64,000 bases of DNA, from contig CP136063.1 in the NCBI GenBank assembly GCA_032622095.1, positions 271,555,426 to 271,619,425 on the forward strand, in the 5' to 3' direction. The notes below the pieces were generated by a model. It searched no databases. It was not told the origin of the DNA and saw only the letters and a list, made by a program, of their open reading frames with translations. The number at the start of each line of letters is the position of its first letter. Position 1 is the first letter of the stretch. Position numbers and translations under genes: made by a program. This stretch comes from Siphonodentalium dalli. Taxonomy: Eukaryota > Mollusca > Scaphopoda > Gadilida > Siphonodentaliidae. Positions 22,499 through 36,500 of the stretch are shown piece by piece.

Positions 22499-24956
22499 TT
22501 GCTAGTCTCTTCCTGGTATGTTACAAATAAAGAGCGTTCATTGTTAGTCTTATTCCTGGTATGTTACAAATAAATAACGCTCATTGTTAGTCTATTCCTG
22601 GTGTGTTACAAATAAAGAGCGTTCATGGTTAGTCTATACCTGGTATGATACAAATAAAGAGCGTTCATTGTTAGTCTACTCATTGTATATTATCAATAAA
22701 GAGCGTTCCTTGTTAGAAAATTCATGGTATGTTACAAATAAAGAACGCTCATTGTTCGTCTTTTCCTGGTATGTTACAAATAAAGAGCGTTCATCGTTAG
22801 TCTATTCCTGGTATGTTACAAATAAAGAACGCTCATTGTTAGTCTATTCCTGGTATGTTACAAATAAAGAACGCTCATTGTTCGTCTATTCCTGGTATGT
22901 TACAAATAAAGAGCGTTCATCGTTAGTCTATTCCTGGTATGTTACAAATAAAGAACGCTCATTGTTAGTCTATTCCTGGTATGTTACAAATAAAGAGCGT
23001 TCATCGTTAGTCTATTCCTGGTATGTTACAAATAAAGAACGCTCGTTGATTGTCTATTCCTGGTATGTTACAAATAAAGAACACTCATTGTTAGTCTATT
23101 CCTGGTATGTTATAAATAATGAGCGTTCATTGTTAGTCTATTCATGATATATTACACATAAAGAACGCTCACTGTTAGTCTTACTCCTGGTATGTTACAA
23201 ATAAAGAACGCTCATTGTTAGTCTTACTCCTGGTATGTTACAAATCAAGAACGTTCATTGTTAGTCTTACTCCTGGTATGTGACAAATAAAGAGAGTTCA
23301 GTGTTAGTCTATTCCTGGTATGTTACAAATAAAGAACGCTCATTGTTCGTCTATTCCTGGTATGTTACAAATAAAGAGCGTTCATCGTTAGTCTATTCCT
23401 GGTATGTTACAAATAAAGAACGCTCATTGTTAGTCTATTCCTGGTATGTTACACATAAAGAGCGTTCTCGTTAGTCTATTCCAGGTATGTTACAAATAAA
23501 GAACGCTCATTGTTTGTATATTCCTGGTATGTTACAAATAAAGAACACTCATTGTTAGTCTATTCCTGGTATGTTATAAATACAGAGCGTTCATTGTTAG
23601 TCTATTCCTGATATATTACACATACAGAACGCTCATTGTTAGTCTTACTCCTGGTATGTTACAAATACAGAACGCTCATTGTTAGTCTTACTCCTGGTAT
23701 GTTACAAATCAAGAACGTTCATTGTTAGTCTTACTCCTGGTATGTGACAAATAAAGAGAGTTCATTGTTAGTCTATTCCTGGTATGTTACAAATAAAGAA
23801 CGCTCATTGTTAGTCTATTCCTGGATTGTAACCAACAAAGAACGTCTATTGTTAGTCTTATTCATGGTATGTTACAAATAAAGAACGCTCATTGTTAGTC
23901 TATTACTGGTATGTTACAAATAAAGAGCGTTCATCGTTAGTCTATTGCTGGTATGTTAAAAATAAAGAACGCTCATTGTTAGTCTATTCCTGGTATGTTA
24001 CAAATAAAGAGCGTTCATCGTTAGTCTATTCCTGGTATGTTACAAATAAAGAACGCTCATTACACATAAAGAACGCTCATTGTTAGTCTTACTCCTGGTA
24101 TGTTACAAATAAAGAGCGTTCATTGTTAGTCTTACTCCTGGTATGTTACAAATACAGAATGTTCATTGTTAGTCTATTCCTGGTATGTTACAAATCAAGA
24201 GCGTTCATTGTTAGTCTATTCCTGTTATGTTACAAATAAAGAACGCTCATTGTTATATAGTCTATTCCTAGTATGTTACAAATAAAGAGCGTTCATTGTT
24301 AGTCTTACTCCTGGTATGTTACAAATAAAGAGCGTTCATTGTTAGTCTTACTCCTGGTATGTTACAAATACAGAATGTTCATTGTTAGTCTATTCCTGGT
24401 ATGTTACAAATCAAGAGTGTTCATTCTTAGTCTATTCCTGTTATGTTACAAATAAAGAACGCTCAATGTTATATAGTCTATTCCTAGTATGTTACAAATA
24501 AAGAGCGTTCATTGTTAGTCTTACTCCTGGTATGTTACAAATAAAGAACGCTCATTGTTAGTCTATTCCTGGTATGTTATAAATAAAGAGCGTTCATTGT
24601 TAGTCTTACTTCTGGTATGTTACCAATACAGAACGCTCATTGTTAGTCTTATTCCTGGTATGTTACAAATAAAGAGCGTTCATTGTTAGTCTATTCCTGG
24701 TATGTTACCAATAAAGCTCATTCATTGTTAGTCTTATTCCTGTGATGTTACAAATAAAGAGCGTTCATTGTTAGTCTATTCCTGGTACGTTACAAATAAA
24801 GAGCGTGTATTGTTAGTCTATTCCTGGTATGTAACCAACAAAGCACGTCCATTGTTAGTCTTATTCCTGGTATGTTACACATAAAGAGCGTTCATTGTTA
24901 GTCTTATTCCTGGTATGTTACAAATAAAGAACGCTCATTGTTAGTCTATTCCTGGT
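21240..24956. repeat. Higher-order unit U4, 3,717 bp
   Basis: The unit contains the end of the third 4,853-bp block copy (to 22498), then sequence matching 10553 onward at an offset of 11,946 bp and matching position 1 onward at 21,874 bp. It has 42-mer runs at 22584-23147, 23280-23474 and 23892-24086. It lacks the divergent GTCACCTCCTGAC monomer and the 103-codon-run block found at 5700, 12793, 17646 and 30456. It is therefore a shorter unit, by loss or by never having gained that block. Confidence 0.85.
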
Positions 24957-27900
24957 ATGTTACATATAAAGAACGTCCATTGTTATTCTTATTCCTGGTA
25001 TGTTACAAATAAAGAACGCTCATTGTTAGTCTATTCCTGGTATGTTACAAATAAAGAGCGTTCATTGCTAGTCTATTCCAGGTATGTTACAAATAAAGAA
25101 CGTTTATTGCTAATCTTATTCCTGGTATGTTACAAATAAAGAACGCTCATTTTTAGTTTTATTCCTGGTATGTTACAAATAAAGAGCGTTCATTGTTAGT
25201 CTATTCCTGGTATGTTACAAATAAAGAGCGTTTATTGTTTGTCTATTCCTGGTATGTAACCAACAAAGAACGTCTATTGTTAGTCTTATTCCTGGTATGT
25301 TACACACAAAGAGCGTTCATTGTTAGTATATTCATTGTTTGTTACCAATAAAGACCGTTCATTGTTAGTCTTAGTCATGGTATGTTACAAATAAAGAGCG
25401 TCCCGTATTAGTATATTCATGGTATGTTACACATAAAGATCGTTCATTGTTAGTCTTACACATTGTATGTTACAAATAAAGAGCGTTCATTGTTAGTCTA
25501 TTCCTGGTTTGTTACAAATAAATAACGCTCATTGTTATATAGTCTATTATTGGTATGTTACAAATAAAGAGCGTTCATTGTTAGTCTTACTCCTGGTATG
25601 TTACAAATAAAGAACGCTCATTGTTAGTCTATTCCTGGTATGTTATAAATAAAGAGCGTTCCTTGTTAGTATATTCATGGTATGTTACAATTAAAGATCG
25701 TGCATTGTTAGTCTTATTCCTGGTATGTTACACATAAAGAGCGTTCATTGTTAGTCTACTCATTGTATATTACCAATAAAGAGCGTTCCTTGATAGAAAA
25801 TTCATGGTATGTTACAAATAAAGATCGTTCATTGTTAGTCTTATTCCTGGTATGTTACAAATAAAGAACGCTCATTGTTAGTCTATTCCTGGTATGTTAC
25901 AAATAAAGAGCGTTAATTGTTAGTCTATTCCTGGTATGTAACCAACAAGGAACGTCCATTGTTAGTCTTATTCATGGTATGTTACAAATAAAGAGCGTTC
26001 ATTGCTAGTCTTACTCCTGGTATGTGACAAATAAAGAACGCTCATTATTAGTCTTACTCTTGGTAGGTTACATATAAAGAGCGTTGATTGATAGTCTATT
26101 ATTGGTATGTTACATATAAAGAACGCTCATTGTTAGTCTTACTCCTGGTATGTTACAAATAAAGAGTGTTCATTGTTAGTCTTACTCCTGGTATGTTACA
26201 AATAAATAACGCTCATTGTTAGTCTATTCCTGGTGTGTTACAAATAAAGAGCGTTCATTGTTAGTCTATACCTGGTATGATACAAATAAAGAGCGTTCAT
26301 TGTTAGTCTACTCATTGTATATTACCAATAAAGAGCGTTCCTTGTTAGAAAATTCATCGTTAGTCTATTCCTGGTATGTTTCAAATAAAGAACGCTCATT
26401 GATTGTCTATTCCTGGTATGTTACAAATAAAGAACACTCATTGTTAGTCTATTCCTGGTATGTTATAAATAATGAGCGTTCATTGTTAGTCTATTCATGA
26501 TATATTACACATAAAGAACGCTCACTGTTAGTCTTACTCCTGGTATGTTACAAATAAAGAACGCTCATTGTTAGTCTTACTCCTGGTATGTTACAAATAA
26601 AGAACGCTCATTGTTAGTCTTTCTCCTGGTATGTTACAAATCAAGAACGTTCATTGTTAGTCTTACTCCTGGTATGTGACAAATAAAGAGAGTTCAGTGT
26701 TAGTCTATTCCTGGTATGTTACAAATAAAGAACGCTCATTGTTCGTCTATTCCTGGTATGTTACAAATAAAGAGCGTTCATCGTTAGTCTATTCCTGGTA
26801 TGTTACAAATAAAGAACGCTCATTGTTAGTCTATTCCTGGTATGTTACACATAAAGAGCGTTCTCGTTAGTCTATTCCAGGTATGTTACAAATAAAGAAC
26901 GCTCATTGTTTGTATATTCCTGGTATGTTACAAATAAAGAACACTCATTGTTAGTCTATTCCTGGTATGTTATAAATACAGAGCGTTCATTGTTAGTCTA
27001 TTCCTGATATATTACACATACAGAACGCTCATTGTTAGTCTTACTCCTGGTATGTTACAAATACAGAACGCTCATTGTTAGTCTTACTCCTGGTATGTTA
27101 CAAATCAAGAACGTTCATTGTTAGTCTTACTCCTGGTATGTGACAAATAAAGAGAGTTCATTGTTAGTCTATTCCTGGTATGTTACAAATAAAGAACGCT
27201 CATTGTTAGTCTATTCCTGGATTGTAACCAACAAAGAACGTCTATTGTTAGTCTTATTCATGGTATGTTACAAATAAAGAACGCTCATTGTTAGTCTATT
27301 ACTGGTATGTTACAAATAAAGAGCGTTCATCGTTAGTCTATTGCTGGTATGTTAAAAATAAAGAACGCTCATTGTTAGTCTATTCCTGGTATGTTACAAA
27401 TAAAGAGCGTTCATCGTTAGTCTATTCCTGGTATGTTACAAATAAAGAACGCTCATTACACATAAAGAACGCTCATTGTTAGTCTTACTCCTGGTATGTT
27501 ACAAATAAAGAGCGTTCATTGTTAGTCTTACTCCTGGTATGTTACAAATACAGAATGTTCATTGTTAGTCTATTCCTGGTATGTTACAAATCAAGAGCGT
27601 TCATTGTTAGTCTATTCCTGTTATGTTACAAATAAAGAACGCTCATTGTTATATAGTCTATTCCTAGTATGTTACAAATAAAGAGCGTTCATTGTTAGTC
27701 TTACTCCTGGTATGTTACAAATAAAGAGCGTTCATTGTTAGTCTTACTCCTGGTATGTTACAAATACAGAATGTTCATTGTTAGTCTATTCCTGGTATGT
27801 TACAAATCAAGAGTGTTCATTCTTAGTCTATTCCTGTTATGTTACAAATAAAGAACGCTCAATGTTATATAGTCTATTCCTAGTATGTTACAAATAAAGA

Positions 27901-28352
27901 GCGTTCATTGTTAGTCTTACTCCTGGTATGTTACAAATAAAGAACGCTCATTGTTAGTCTATTCCTGGTATGTTATAAATAAAGAGCGTTCATTGTTAGT
28001 CTTACTTCTGGTATGTTACCAATACAGAACGCTCATTGTTAGTCTTATTCCTGGTATGTTACAAATAAAGAGCGTTCATTGTTAGTCTATTCCTGGTATG
28101 TTACCAATAAAGCTCATTCATTGTTAGTCTTATTCCTGTGATGTTACAAATAAAGAGCGTTCATTGTTAGTCTATTCCTGGTACGTTACAAATAAAGAGC
28201 GTGTATTGTTAGTCTATTCCTGGTATGTAACCAACAAAGCACGTCCATTGTTAGTCTTATTCCTGGTATGTTACACATAAAGAGCGTTCATTGTTAGTCT
28301 TATTCCTGGTATGTTACAAATAAAGAACGCTCATTGTTAGTCTATTCCTGGT
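24957..28352. repeat. Higher-order unit U5, 3,396 bp (shortest)
   Basis: This is the shortest complete unit. Relative to U4 its 187-codon run is cut to 94 codons (26216-26500) by a 279-bp deletion with a TTCAT microhomology junction at 26353-26357. It also carries one extra 43-bp monomer near 26588-26630 (GTCTTTCTCC variant): the interval between the run starts is 460 bp here and 696 bp in U4, a difference equal to 279 minus 43. It lacks the divergent monomer. Confidence 0.87.
26353..26357. other. Junction of a 279-bp deletion with TTCAT microhomology
   Basis: In U4 and U6 the GAAAATTCAT segment is followed by GGTATG, and CGTTAG follows TTCAT in a GAGCGTTCAT monomer 279 bp later. Here GAAAATTCAT joins directly to CGTTAGTC. 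TTCAT is present at both parental ends and once at the junction. The loss is 279 bp, not a whole number of 42/43-bp monomers, so it is out of register with the array. Confidence 0.85.
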
Positions 28353-31300
28353 ATGTTACATATAAAGAACGTCCATTGTTATTCTTATTCCTGGTATGTT
28401 ACAAATAAAGAACGCTCATTGTTAGTCTATTCCTGGTATGTTACAAATAAAGAGCGTTCATTGCTAGTCTATTCCAGGTATGTTACAAATAAAGAACGTT
28501 TATTGCTAATCTTATTCCTGGTATGTTACAAATAAAGAACGCTCATTTTTAGTTTTATTCCTGGTATGTTACAAATAAAGAGCGTTCATTGTTAGTCTAT
28601 TCCTGGTATGTTACAAATAAAGAGCGTTTATTGTTTGTCTATTCCTGGTATGTAACCAACAAAGAACGTCTATTGTTAGTCTTATTCCTGGTATGTTACA
28701 CACAAAGAGCGTTCATTGTTAGTATATTCATTGTTTGTTACCAATAAAGACCGTTCATTGTTAGTCTTAGTCATGGTATGTTACAAATAAAGAGCGTCCC
28801 GTATTAGTATATTCATGGTATGTTACACATAAAGATCGTTCATTGTTAGTCTTACACATTGTATGTTACAAATAAAGAGCGTTCATTGTTAGTCTATTCC
28901 TGGTTTGTTACAAATAAATAACGCTCATTGTTATATAGTCTATTATTGGTATGTTACAAATAAAGAGCGTTCATTGTTAGTCTTACTCCTGGTATGTTAC
29001 AAATAAAGAACGCTCATTGTTAGTCTATTCCTGGTATGTTATAAATAAAGAGCGTTCCTTGTTAGTATATTCATGGTATGTTACAATTAAAGATCGTGCA
29101 TTGTTAGTCTTATTCCTGGTATGTTACACATAAAGAGCGTTCATTGTTAGTCTACTCATTGTATATTACCAATAAAGAGCGTTCCTTGATAGAAAATTCA
29201 TGGTATGTTACAAATAAAGATCGTTCATTGTTAGTCTTATTCCTGGTATGTTACAAATAAAGAACGCTCATTGTTAGTCTATTCCTGGTATGTTACAAAT
29301 AAAGAGCGTTAATTGTTAGTCTATTCCTGGTATGTAACCAACAAGGAACGTCCATTGTTAGTCTTATTCATGGTATGTTACAAATAAAGAGCGTTCATTG
29401 CTAGTCTTACTCCTGGTATGTGACAAATAAAGAACGCTCATTATTAGTCTTACTCTTGGTAGGTTACATATAAAGAGCGTTGATTGATAGTCTATTATTG
29501 GTATGTTACATATAAAGAACGCTCATTGTTAGTCTTACTCCTGGTATGTTACAAATAAAGAGTGTTCATTGTTAGTCTTACTCCTGGTATGTTACAAATA
29601 AATAACGCTCATTGTTAGTCTATTCCTGGTGTGTTACAAATAAAGAGCGTTCATTGTTAGTCTATACCTGGTATGATACAAATAAAGAGCGTTCATTGTT
29701 AGTCTACTCATTGTATATTACCAATAAAGAGCGTTCCTTGTTAGAAAATTCATGGTATGTTACAAATAAAGAACGCTCATTGTGCTTCTTTTCCTGGTAT
29801 GTTACAAATAAAGAGCGTTCATCGTTAGTCTATTCCTGGTATGTTACAAATAAAGAACGCTCATTGTTAGTCTATTCCTGGTATGTTACAAATAAAGAAC
29901 GCTCATTGTTCGTCTATTCCTGGTATGTTACAAATAAAGAGCGTTCATCGTTAGTCTATTCCTGGTATGTTACAAATAAAGAACGCTCATTGTTAGTCTA
30001 TTCCTGGTATGTTACAAATAAAGAGCGTTCATCGTTAGTCTATTCCTGGTATGTTACAAATAAAGAACGCTCATTGATTGTCTATTCCTGGTATGTTACA
30101 AATAAAGAACACTCATTGTTAGTCTATTCCTGGTATGTTATAAATAAAGAGCGTTCATTGTTAGTCTATTCATGATATATTACACATAAAGAACGCTCAT
30201 TGTTAGTCTTACTCCTGGTATGTTACAAATAAAGAACGCTCATTGTTAGTCTTACTCCTGGTATGTTACAAATAAAGAGCGTTCATTGTTAGTCTTACTC
30301 CTGGTATGTTACAAATAAAGAGAGTTCATTGTTAGTCTATTCCTGGTATGTTACAAATAAAGAACCCTCTGTGTTAGTCTATTCCTGGATTGTAACCAAC
30401 AAAGAACGTCCATTGTTAGTCTTATTCATGGTATGTTACAAATAAATAACGCTCATTGTTAGTCTATTCCTGGTATGTTACAAATAAAGAGCGTTCATCG
30501 TTAGTCTATTCCTGGTATGTTACAAATAAAGAACGCTCATTGTTAGTCTATTCCTGGTATGTTACAAATAAAGAGCGTTCATCGTTAGTCTATTCCTGGT
30601 ATGTTACAAATAAAGAACTCTCATTGTTTGTCTATTCCTGGTATGTTACAAATAAAGAACGCTCATCGTTAGTCTATTCCTGGTATGTTATAGATAAAGA
30701 GCGTTTATTGTTAGTCTATTCCTCGTTTGTTATAAATAAAGAGCGTTCATTGTTAGTCTATTCCTGATATATTACACATAAAGAACGCTCATTGTTAGTC
30801 TTACTCCTGGTATGTTACAAATAAAGAATGTTCATTGTTAGTCTATTCCTGGTATGTTACACATAAAGAGCGTTCATTGTCAGTCTACTCATTGTATATT
30901 ACCAATAAGAGCGTCCCTTGTTAGTATATTCATGGTATGTTACAAATAAAGATCGTTCATTGTTAGTCTTATTCCTGGTATGTTACAAATAAAGTGCGTT
31001 CATTGTTAGTCTTACACATTGTATGTTACAAATAAAGAGCGTTCACTGTTAGTCACCTCCTGACAAATAACCAATACTGAGCGTTCATTGTTAGTCTATT
31101 CCTGGTATGTTACCAATAAAGATCATTCATTGTTAGTCTTATTCCTGTGATGTTACTAATAAAGAGCGTTAATTGTTAGTCTATTCTTGGTATGTTACAA
31201 ATAAAGAGCGTTCATTGTTAGTCTTACTCCTGGTATGTTACAAATAAAGAACGCTCATTGTTAGTCTATTCCTGGTATGTTATAAATAAAGAGCGTTCCT

Positions 31301-33593
31301 TGTTAGTATATTCATGGTATGTTACAAATAAAGATCGTGCATTGTTAGTCTTATTCCTGGTATGTTACACATAAAGAGCGTTCATTGTTAGTCTACTCAT
31401 TGTTTATTACCAATAAAGAGCGTTCCTTGTTAGAAAATTCATGGTATGTTACAAATAAAGATCGTTCATTGTTAGTCTTATTCCTGGTATGTTACAAATA
31501 AAGAACGCTCATTGTTAGTCTATTTATGGTATGTTACAAATAAAGAGCGTTAATTGTTAGTCTATTCCTGGTATGTAACCAACAAGGAACGTCCATTGTT
31601 AGTCTTACTCCTGGTATGTTACAAATAAAGAACGCTCATTATTAGTCTTACTCTTGGTATGTTACATATAAAGAGCGTTGATTGATAGTCTATTATTGGT
31701 ATGTTACATATAAAGAACGCTCATTGTTAGTCTTACTCCTGGTATGTTACAAATAAAGAGTGTTCATTGTTACTCTTACTCCTGGTATGTTACAAATAAA
31801 GAACGCTCATTGCTAGTCTATTCCTGGTATGTTACAAATAAAAAGCGTTCATTGTTAGTCTTATTCCTGGTATGTTACAAATAAATAACGCTCATTGTTA
31901 GTCTATTCCTGGTATGTTACAAATAAAGAGCGTTCATTGTTAGTCTTATTCCTTGTATGTTACAAATAAAGAACGCGCATTGTTAGTCTTATTCCTGGTA
32001 TGTTACAAATAAAGAACGCTCATTGTTCGTCTATTCCTGGTATGTTACAAATAAAGAGCGTTCATCGTTAGTCTATTCCTGGTATGTTACAAATAAAGAA
32101 CGCTCATTGTTAGTCTATTCCTGGTATGTTACACATAAAGAGCGTTCTCGTTAGTCTATTCCAGGTATGTTACAAATAAAGAACGCTCATTGTTTGTATA
32201 TTCCTGGTATGTTACAAATAAAGAACACTCATTGTTAGTCTATTCCTGGTATGTTATAAATACAGAGCGTTCATTGTTAGTCTATTCCTGATATATTACA
32301 CATACAGAACGCTCATTGTTAGTCTTACTCCTGGTATGTTACAAATACAGAACGCTCATTGTTAGTCTTACTCCTGGTATGTTACAAATCAAGAACGTTC
32401 ATTGTTAGTCTTACTCCTGGTATGTGACAAATAAAGAGAGTTCATTGTTAGTCTATTCCTGGTATGTTACAAATAAAGAACGCTCATTGTTAGTCTATTC
32501 CTGGATTGTAACCAACAAAGAACGTCTATTGTTAGTCTTATTCATGGTATGTTACAAATAAAGAACGCTCATTGTTAGTCTATTACTGGTATGTTACAAA
32601 TAAAGAGCGTTCATCGTTAGTCTATTGCTGGTATGTTAAAAATAAAGAACGCTCATTGTTAGTCTATTCCTGGTATGTTACAAATAAAGAGCGTTCATCG
32701 TTAGTCTATTCCTGGTATGTTACAAATAAAGAACGCTCATTACACATAAAGAACGCTCATTGTTAGTCTTACTCCTGGTATGTTACAAATAAAGAGCGTT
32801 CATTGTTAGTCTTACTCCTGGTATGTTACAAATACAGAATGTTCACTGTTAGTCTATTCCTGGTATGTTACAAATCAAGAGCGTTCATTGTTAGTCTATT
32901 CCTGTTATGTTACAAATAAAGAACGCTCATTGTTATATAGTCTATTCCTAGTATGTTACAAATAAAGAGCGTTCATTGTTAGTCTTACTCCTGGTATGTT
33001 ACAAATAAAGAGCGTTCATTGTTAGTCTTACTCCTGGTATGTTACAAATACAGAATGTTCACTGTTAGTCTATTCCTGGTATGTTACAAATCAAGAGTGT
33101 TCATTCTTAGTCTATTCCTGTTATGTTACAAATAAAGAACGCTCAATGTTATATAGTCTATTCCTAGTATGTTACAAATAAAGAGCGTTCATTGTTAGTC
33201 TATTCCTGGTATGTTATAAATAAAGAGCGTTCATTGTTAGTCTTACTTCTGGTATGTTACCAATACAGAACGCTCATTGTTAGTCTTATTCCTGTTATGT
33301 TACAAATAAAGAGCGTTCATTGTTAGTCTATTCCTGGTATGTTACCAATAAAGCTCATTCATTGTTAGTCTTATTCCTGTGATGTTACAAATAAAGAGCG
33401 TTCATTGTTAGTCTATTCCTGGTACGTTACAAATAAAGAGCGTGTATTGTTAGTCTATTCCTGGTATGTAACCAACAAAGCACGTCCATTGTTAGTCTTA
33501 TTCCTGGTATGTTACACATAAAGAGCGTTCATTGTTAGTCTTATTCCTGGTATGTTACAAAAAAAGAACGCTCATTGTTAGTCTATTCCTGGT
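28353..33593. repeat. Higher-order unit U6, 5,241 bp
   Basis: This unit is intermediate between the left units and the A/B units on the right. It carries a full 187-codon 42-mer run at 29612-30175, with a CTTCTTTTCC variant near 29784, and the 103-codon-run block at 30456-30767. The divergent monomer is at 31052. It has a single copy of the CCTTGTATG/CGCGC segment near 31949, so it lacks the 422-bp duplication of the 4,853-bp blocks. It lost one 43-bp monomer between the truncated monomer at 32731 and the next marker (spacing 1,022 bp from 32572, where other units have 1,065). GTTACTCTTACTCC at about 31769 is shared with the insert in U7. Confidence 0.85.
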
Positions 33594-36500
33594 ATGTTAC
33601 ATATAAAGAACGTCCATTGTTATTCTTATTCCTGGTATGTTACAAATAAAGAACGCTCATTGTTAGTCTATTCCTGGTACGTTACAAATAAAGAGCGTTC
33701 ATTGCTAGTCTATTCCAGGTATGTTACAAATAAAGAACGTTTATTGCTAATCTTATTCCTGGTATGTTACAAATAAAGAACGCTCATTTTTAGTTTTATT
33801 CCTGGTATGTTACAAATAAAGAGCGTTCATTGTTAGTCCATTCCTGGTATGTTACAAATAAAGAGCGTTTATTGTTTGTCTATTCCTGGTATGTAACCAA
33901 CAAAGAACGTCTATTGTTAGTCTTATTCCTGGTATGTTACACATAAAGAGCGTTCATTGTTAGTATATTCATTGTTTGTAACCAATAAAGACCGTTCATT
34001 GTTAGTCGTAGTCATGGTATGTTACAAATAAAGAGCGTCCCGTATTAGTATATTCATTGTATGTTACACATAAAGATCGTTCATTGTTAGTCTTACACAT
34101 TGTATGTTACAAATAAAGAGCGTTCATTGTTAGTCTATTCCTGGTTTGTTACAAATAAATAACGCTCATTGTTATATAGTCTATTATTGGTATGTTACAA
34201 ATAAAGAGCGTTCATTGTTAGTCTTACTCCTGGTATGTTACAAATAAAGAACGCTCATTGTTAGTCTATTCCTGGTATGTTATAAATAAAGAGCGTTCCT
34301 TGTTAGTATATTCATGGTATGTTACAATTAAAGATCGTGCATTGTTAGTCTTATTCCTGGTATGTTACACATAAAGAGCGTTCATTGTTAGTCTACTCAT
34401 TGTATATTACCAATAAAGAGCGTTCCTTGTTAGAAAATTCATGGTATGTTACAAATAAAGATCGTTCATTGTTAGTCTTATTCCTGGTATGTTACAAATA
34501 AAGAACGCTCATTGTTAGTCTATTCCTGGTATGTTACAAATAAAGAGCGTTAATTGTTAGTCTATTCCTGGTATGTAACCAACAAGGAACGTCCATTGTT
34601 AGTCTTATTCATGGTATGTTACAAATAAAGAGCGTTCATTGCTAGTCTTACTCCTGGTATGTGACAAATAAAGAACGCTCATTATTAGTCTTACTCTTGG
34701 TAGGTTACATATAAAGAGCGTTGATTGATAGTCTATTATTGGTATGTTACATATAAAGAACGCTCATTGTTAGTCTTATTCCTGGTATGTTACAAATAAA
34801 GAGTGTTCATTGTTAGTCTTACTCCTGGTATGTTACAAATAAAGAACGCTCATTGCTAGTCTATTCCTGGTATGTTACAAATAAAGAGCGTTCATTGTTA
34901 GTCTTATTCCTGGTATGTTACAAATAAATAACGCTCATTGTTAGTCTATTCCTGGTGTGTTACAAATAAAGAGCGTTCATTGTTAGTCTATACCTGGTAT
35001 GATACAAATAAAGAGCGTTCATTGTTAGTCTACTCATTGTATATTACCAATAAAGAGCGTTCCTTGTTAGAAAATTCATGGTATGTTACAAATAAAGAAC
35101 GCTCATTGTTCGTCTTTTCCTGGTATGTTACAAATAAAGAGCGTTCATCGTTAGTCTATTCCTGGTATGTTACAAATAAAGAACGCTCATTGTTAGTCTA
35201 TTCCTGGTATGTTACAAATAAAGAACGCTCATTGTTCGTCTATTCCTGGTATGTTACAAATAAAGAGCGTTCATCGTTAGTCTATTCCTGGTATGTTACA
35301 AATAAAGAGCGTTCATTGTTAGTCTATTCCTGATATATTACTCATAAAGAACGTTCATTGTTAGTCTTACTCCTGGTATGTTACAAATAAAGAATGTTCA
35401 TTGTTAGTCTATTCCTGGTATGTTACACATAAAGAGCGTTCATTGTCAGTCTACTCGTTGTATATTACCAATAAGAGCGTCCCTTGTTAGTATATTCATG
35501 GTATGTTACAAATAAAGATCGTTCATTGTTAGTCTTATTCCTGGTATGTTACAAATAAAGAGCGTTCATTGTTAGTCTTACACATTGTATGTTACAAATA
35601 AAGAGCGTTCACTGTTAGTCACCTCCTGACAAATAACCAATACTGAGCGTTCATTGTTAGTCTATTCCTGGTATGTTACCAATAAAGATCATTCATTGTT
35701 AGTCTTATTCCTGTGATGTTACAAATAAAGAGCGTTAATTGTTAGTCTATTCTTGGTATGTTACAAATAAAGAGCGTTCATTGTTAGTCTTACTCCTGGT
35801 AGTTACAAATAAAGAACGCTCATTGTTAGTCTATTCCTGGTATGTTATAAATAAAGAGCGTTCCTTGTTAGTATATTCATGTTATGTTACAAATAAAGAT
35901 CGTGCATTGTTAGTCTTATTCCTGGTATGTTACACATAAAGAGCGTTCATTGTTAGTCTACTCATTGTTTATTACCAATAAAGAGCGTTCCTTGTTAGAA
36001 AATTCATGGTATGTTACAAATAAAGATCGTTCATTGTTAGTCTTATTCCTGGTATGTTACAAATAAAGAACGCTCATTGTTAGTCTATTTCTGGTATGTT
36101 ACAAATAAAGAGCGTTAATTGTTAGTCTATTCCTGGTATGTAACCAACAAGGAACGTCCATTGTTAGTCTTACTCCTGGTATGTTACAAATAAAGAACGC
36201 TCATTATTAGTCTTACTCTTGGTATGTTACATATAAAGAGCGTTGATTGATAGTCTATTATTGGTATGTTACATATAAAGAACGCTCATTGTTAGTCTTA
36301 CTCCTGGTATGTTACAAATAAAGAGTGTTCATTGTTAGTCTTACTCCTGGTATGTTACAAATAAAGAACGCTCATTGCTAGTCTATTCCTGGTATGTTAC
36401 AAATAAAAAGCGTTCATTGTTAGTCTTATTCCTGGTATGTTACAAATAAATAACGCTCATTGTTAGTCTATTCCTGGTATGTTACAAATAAAGAGCGTTC

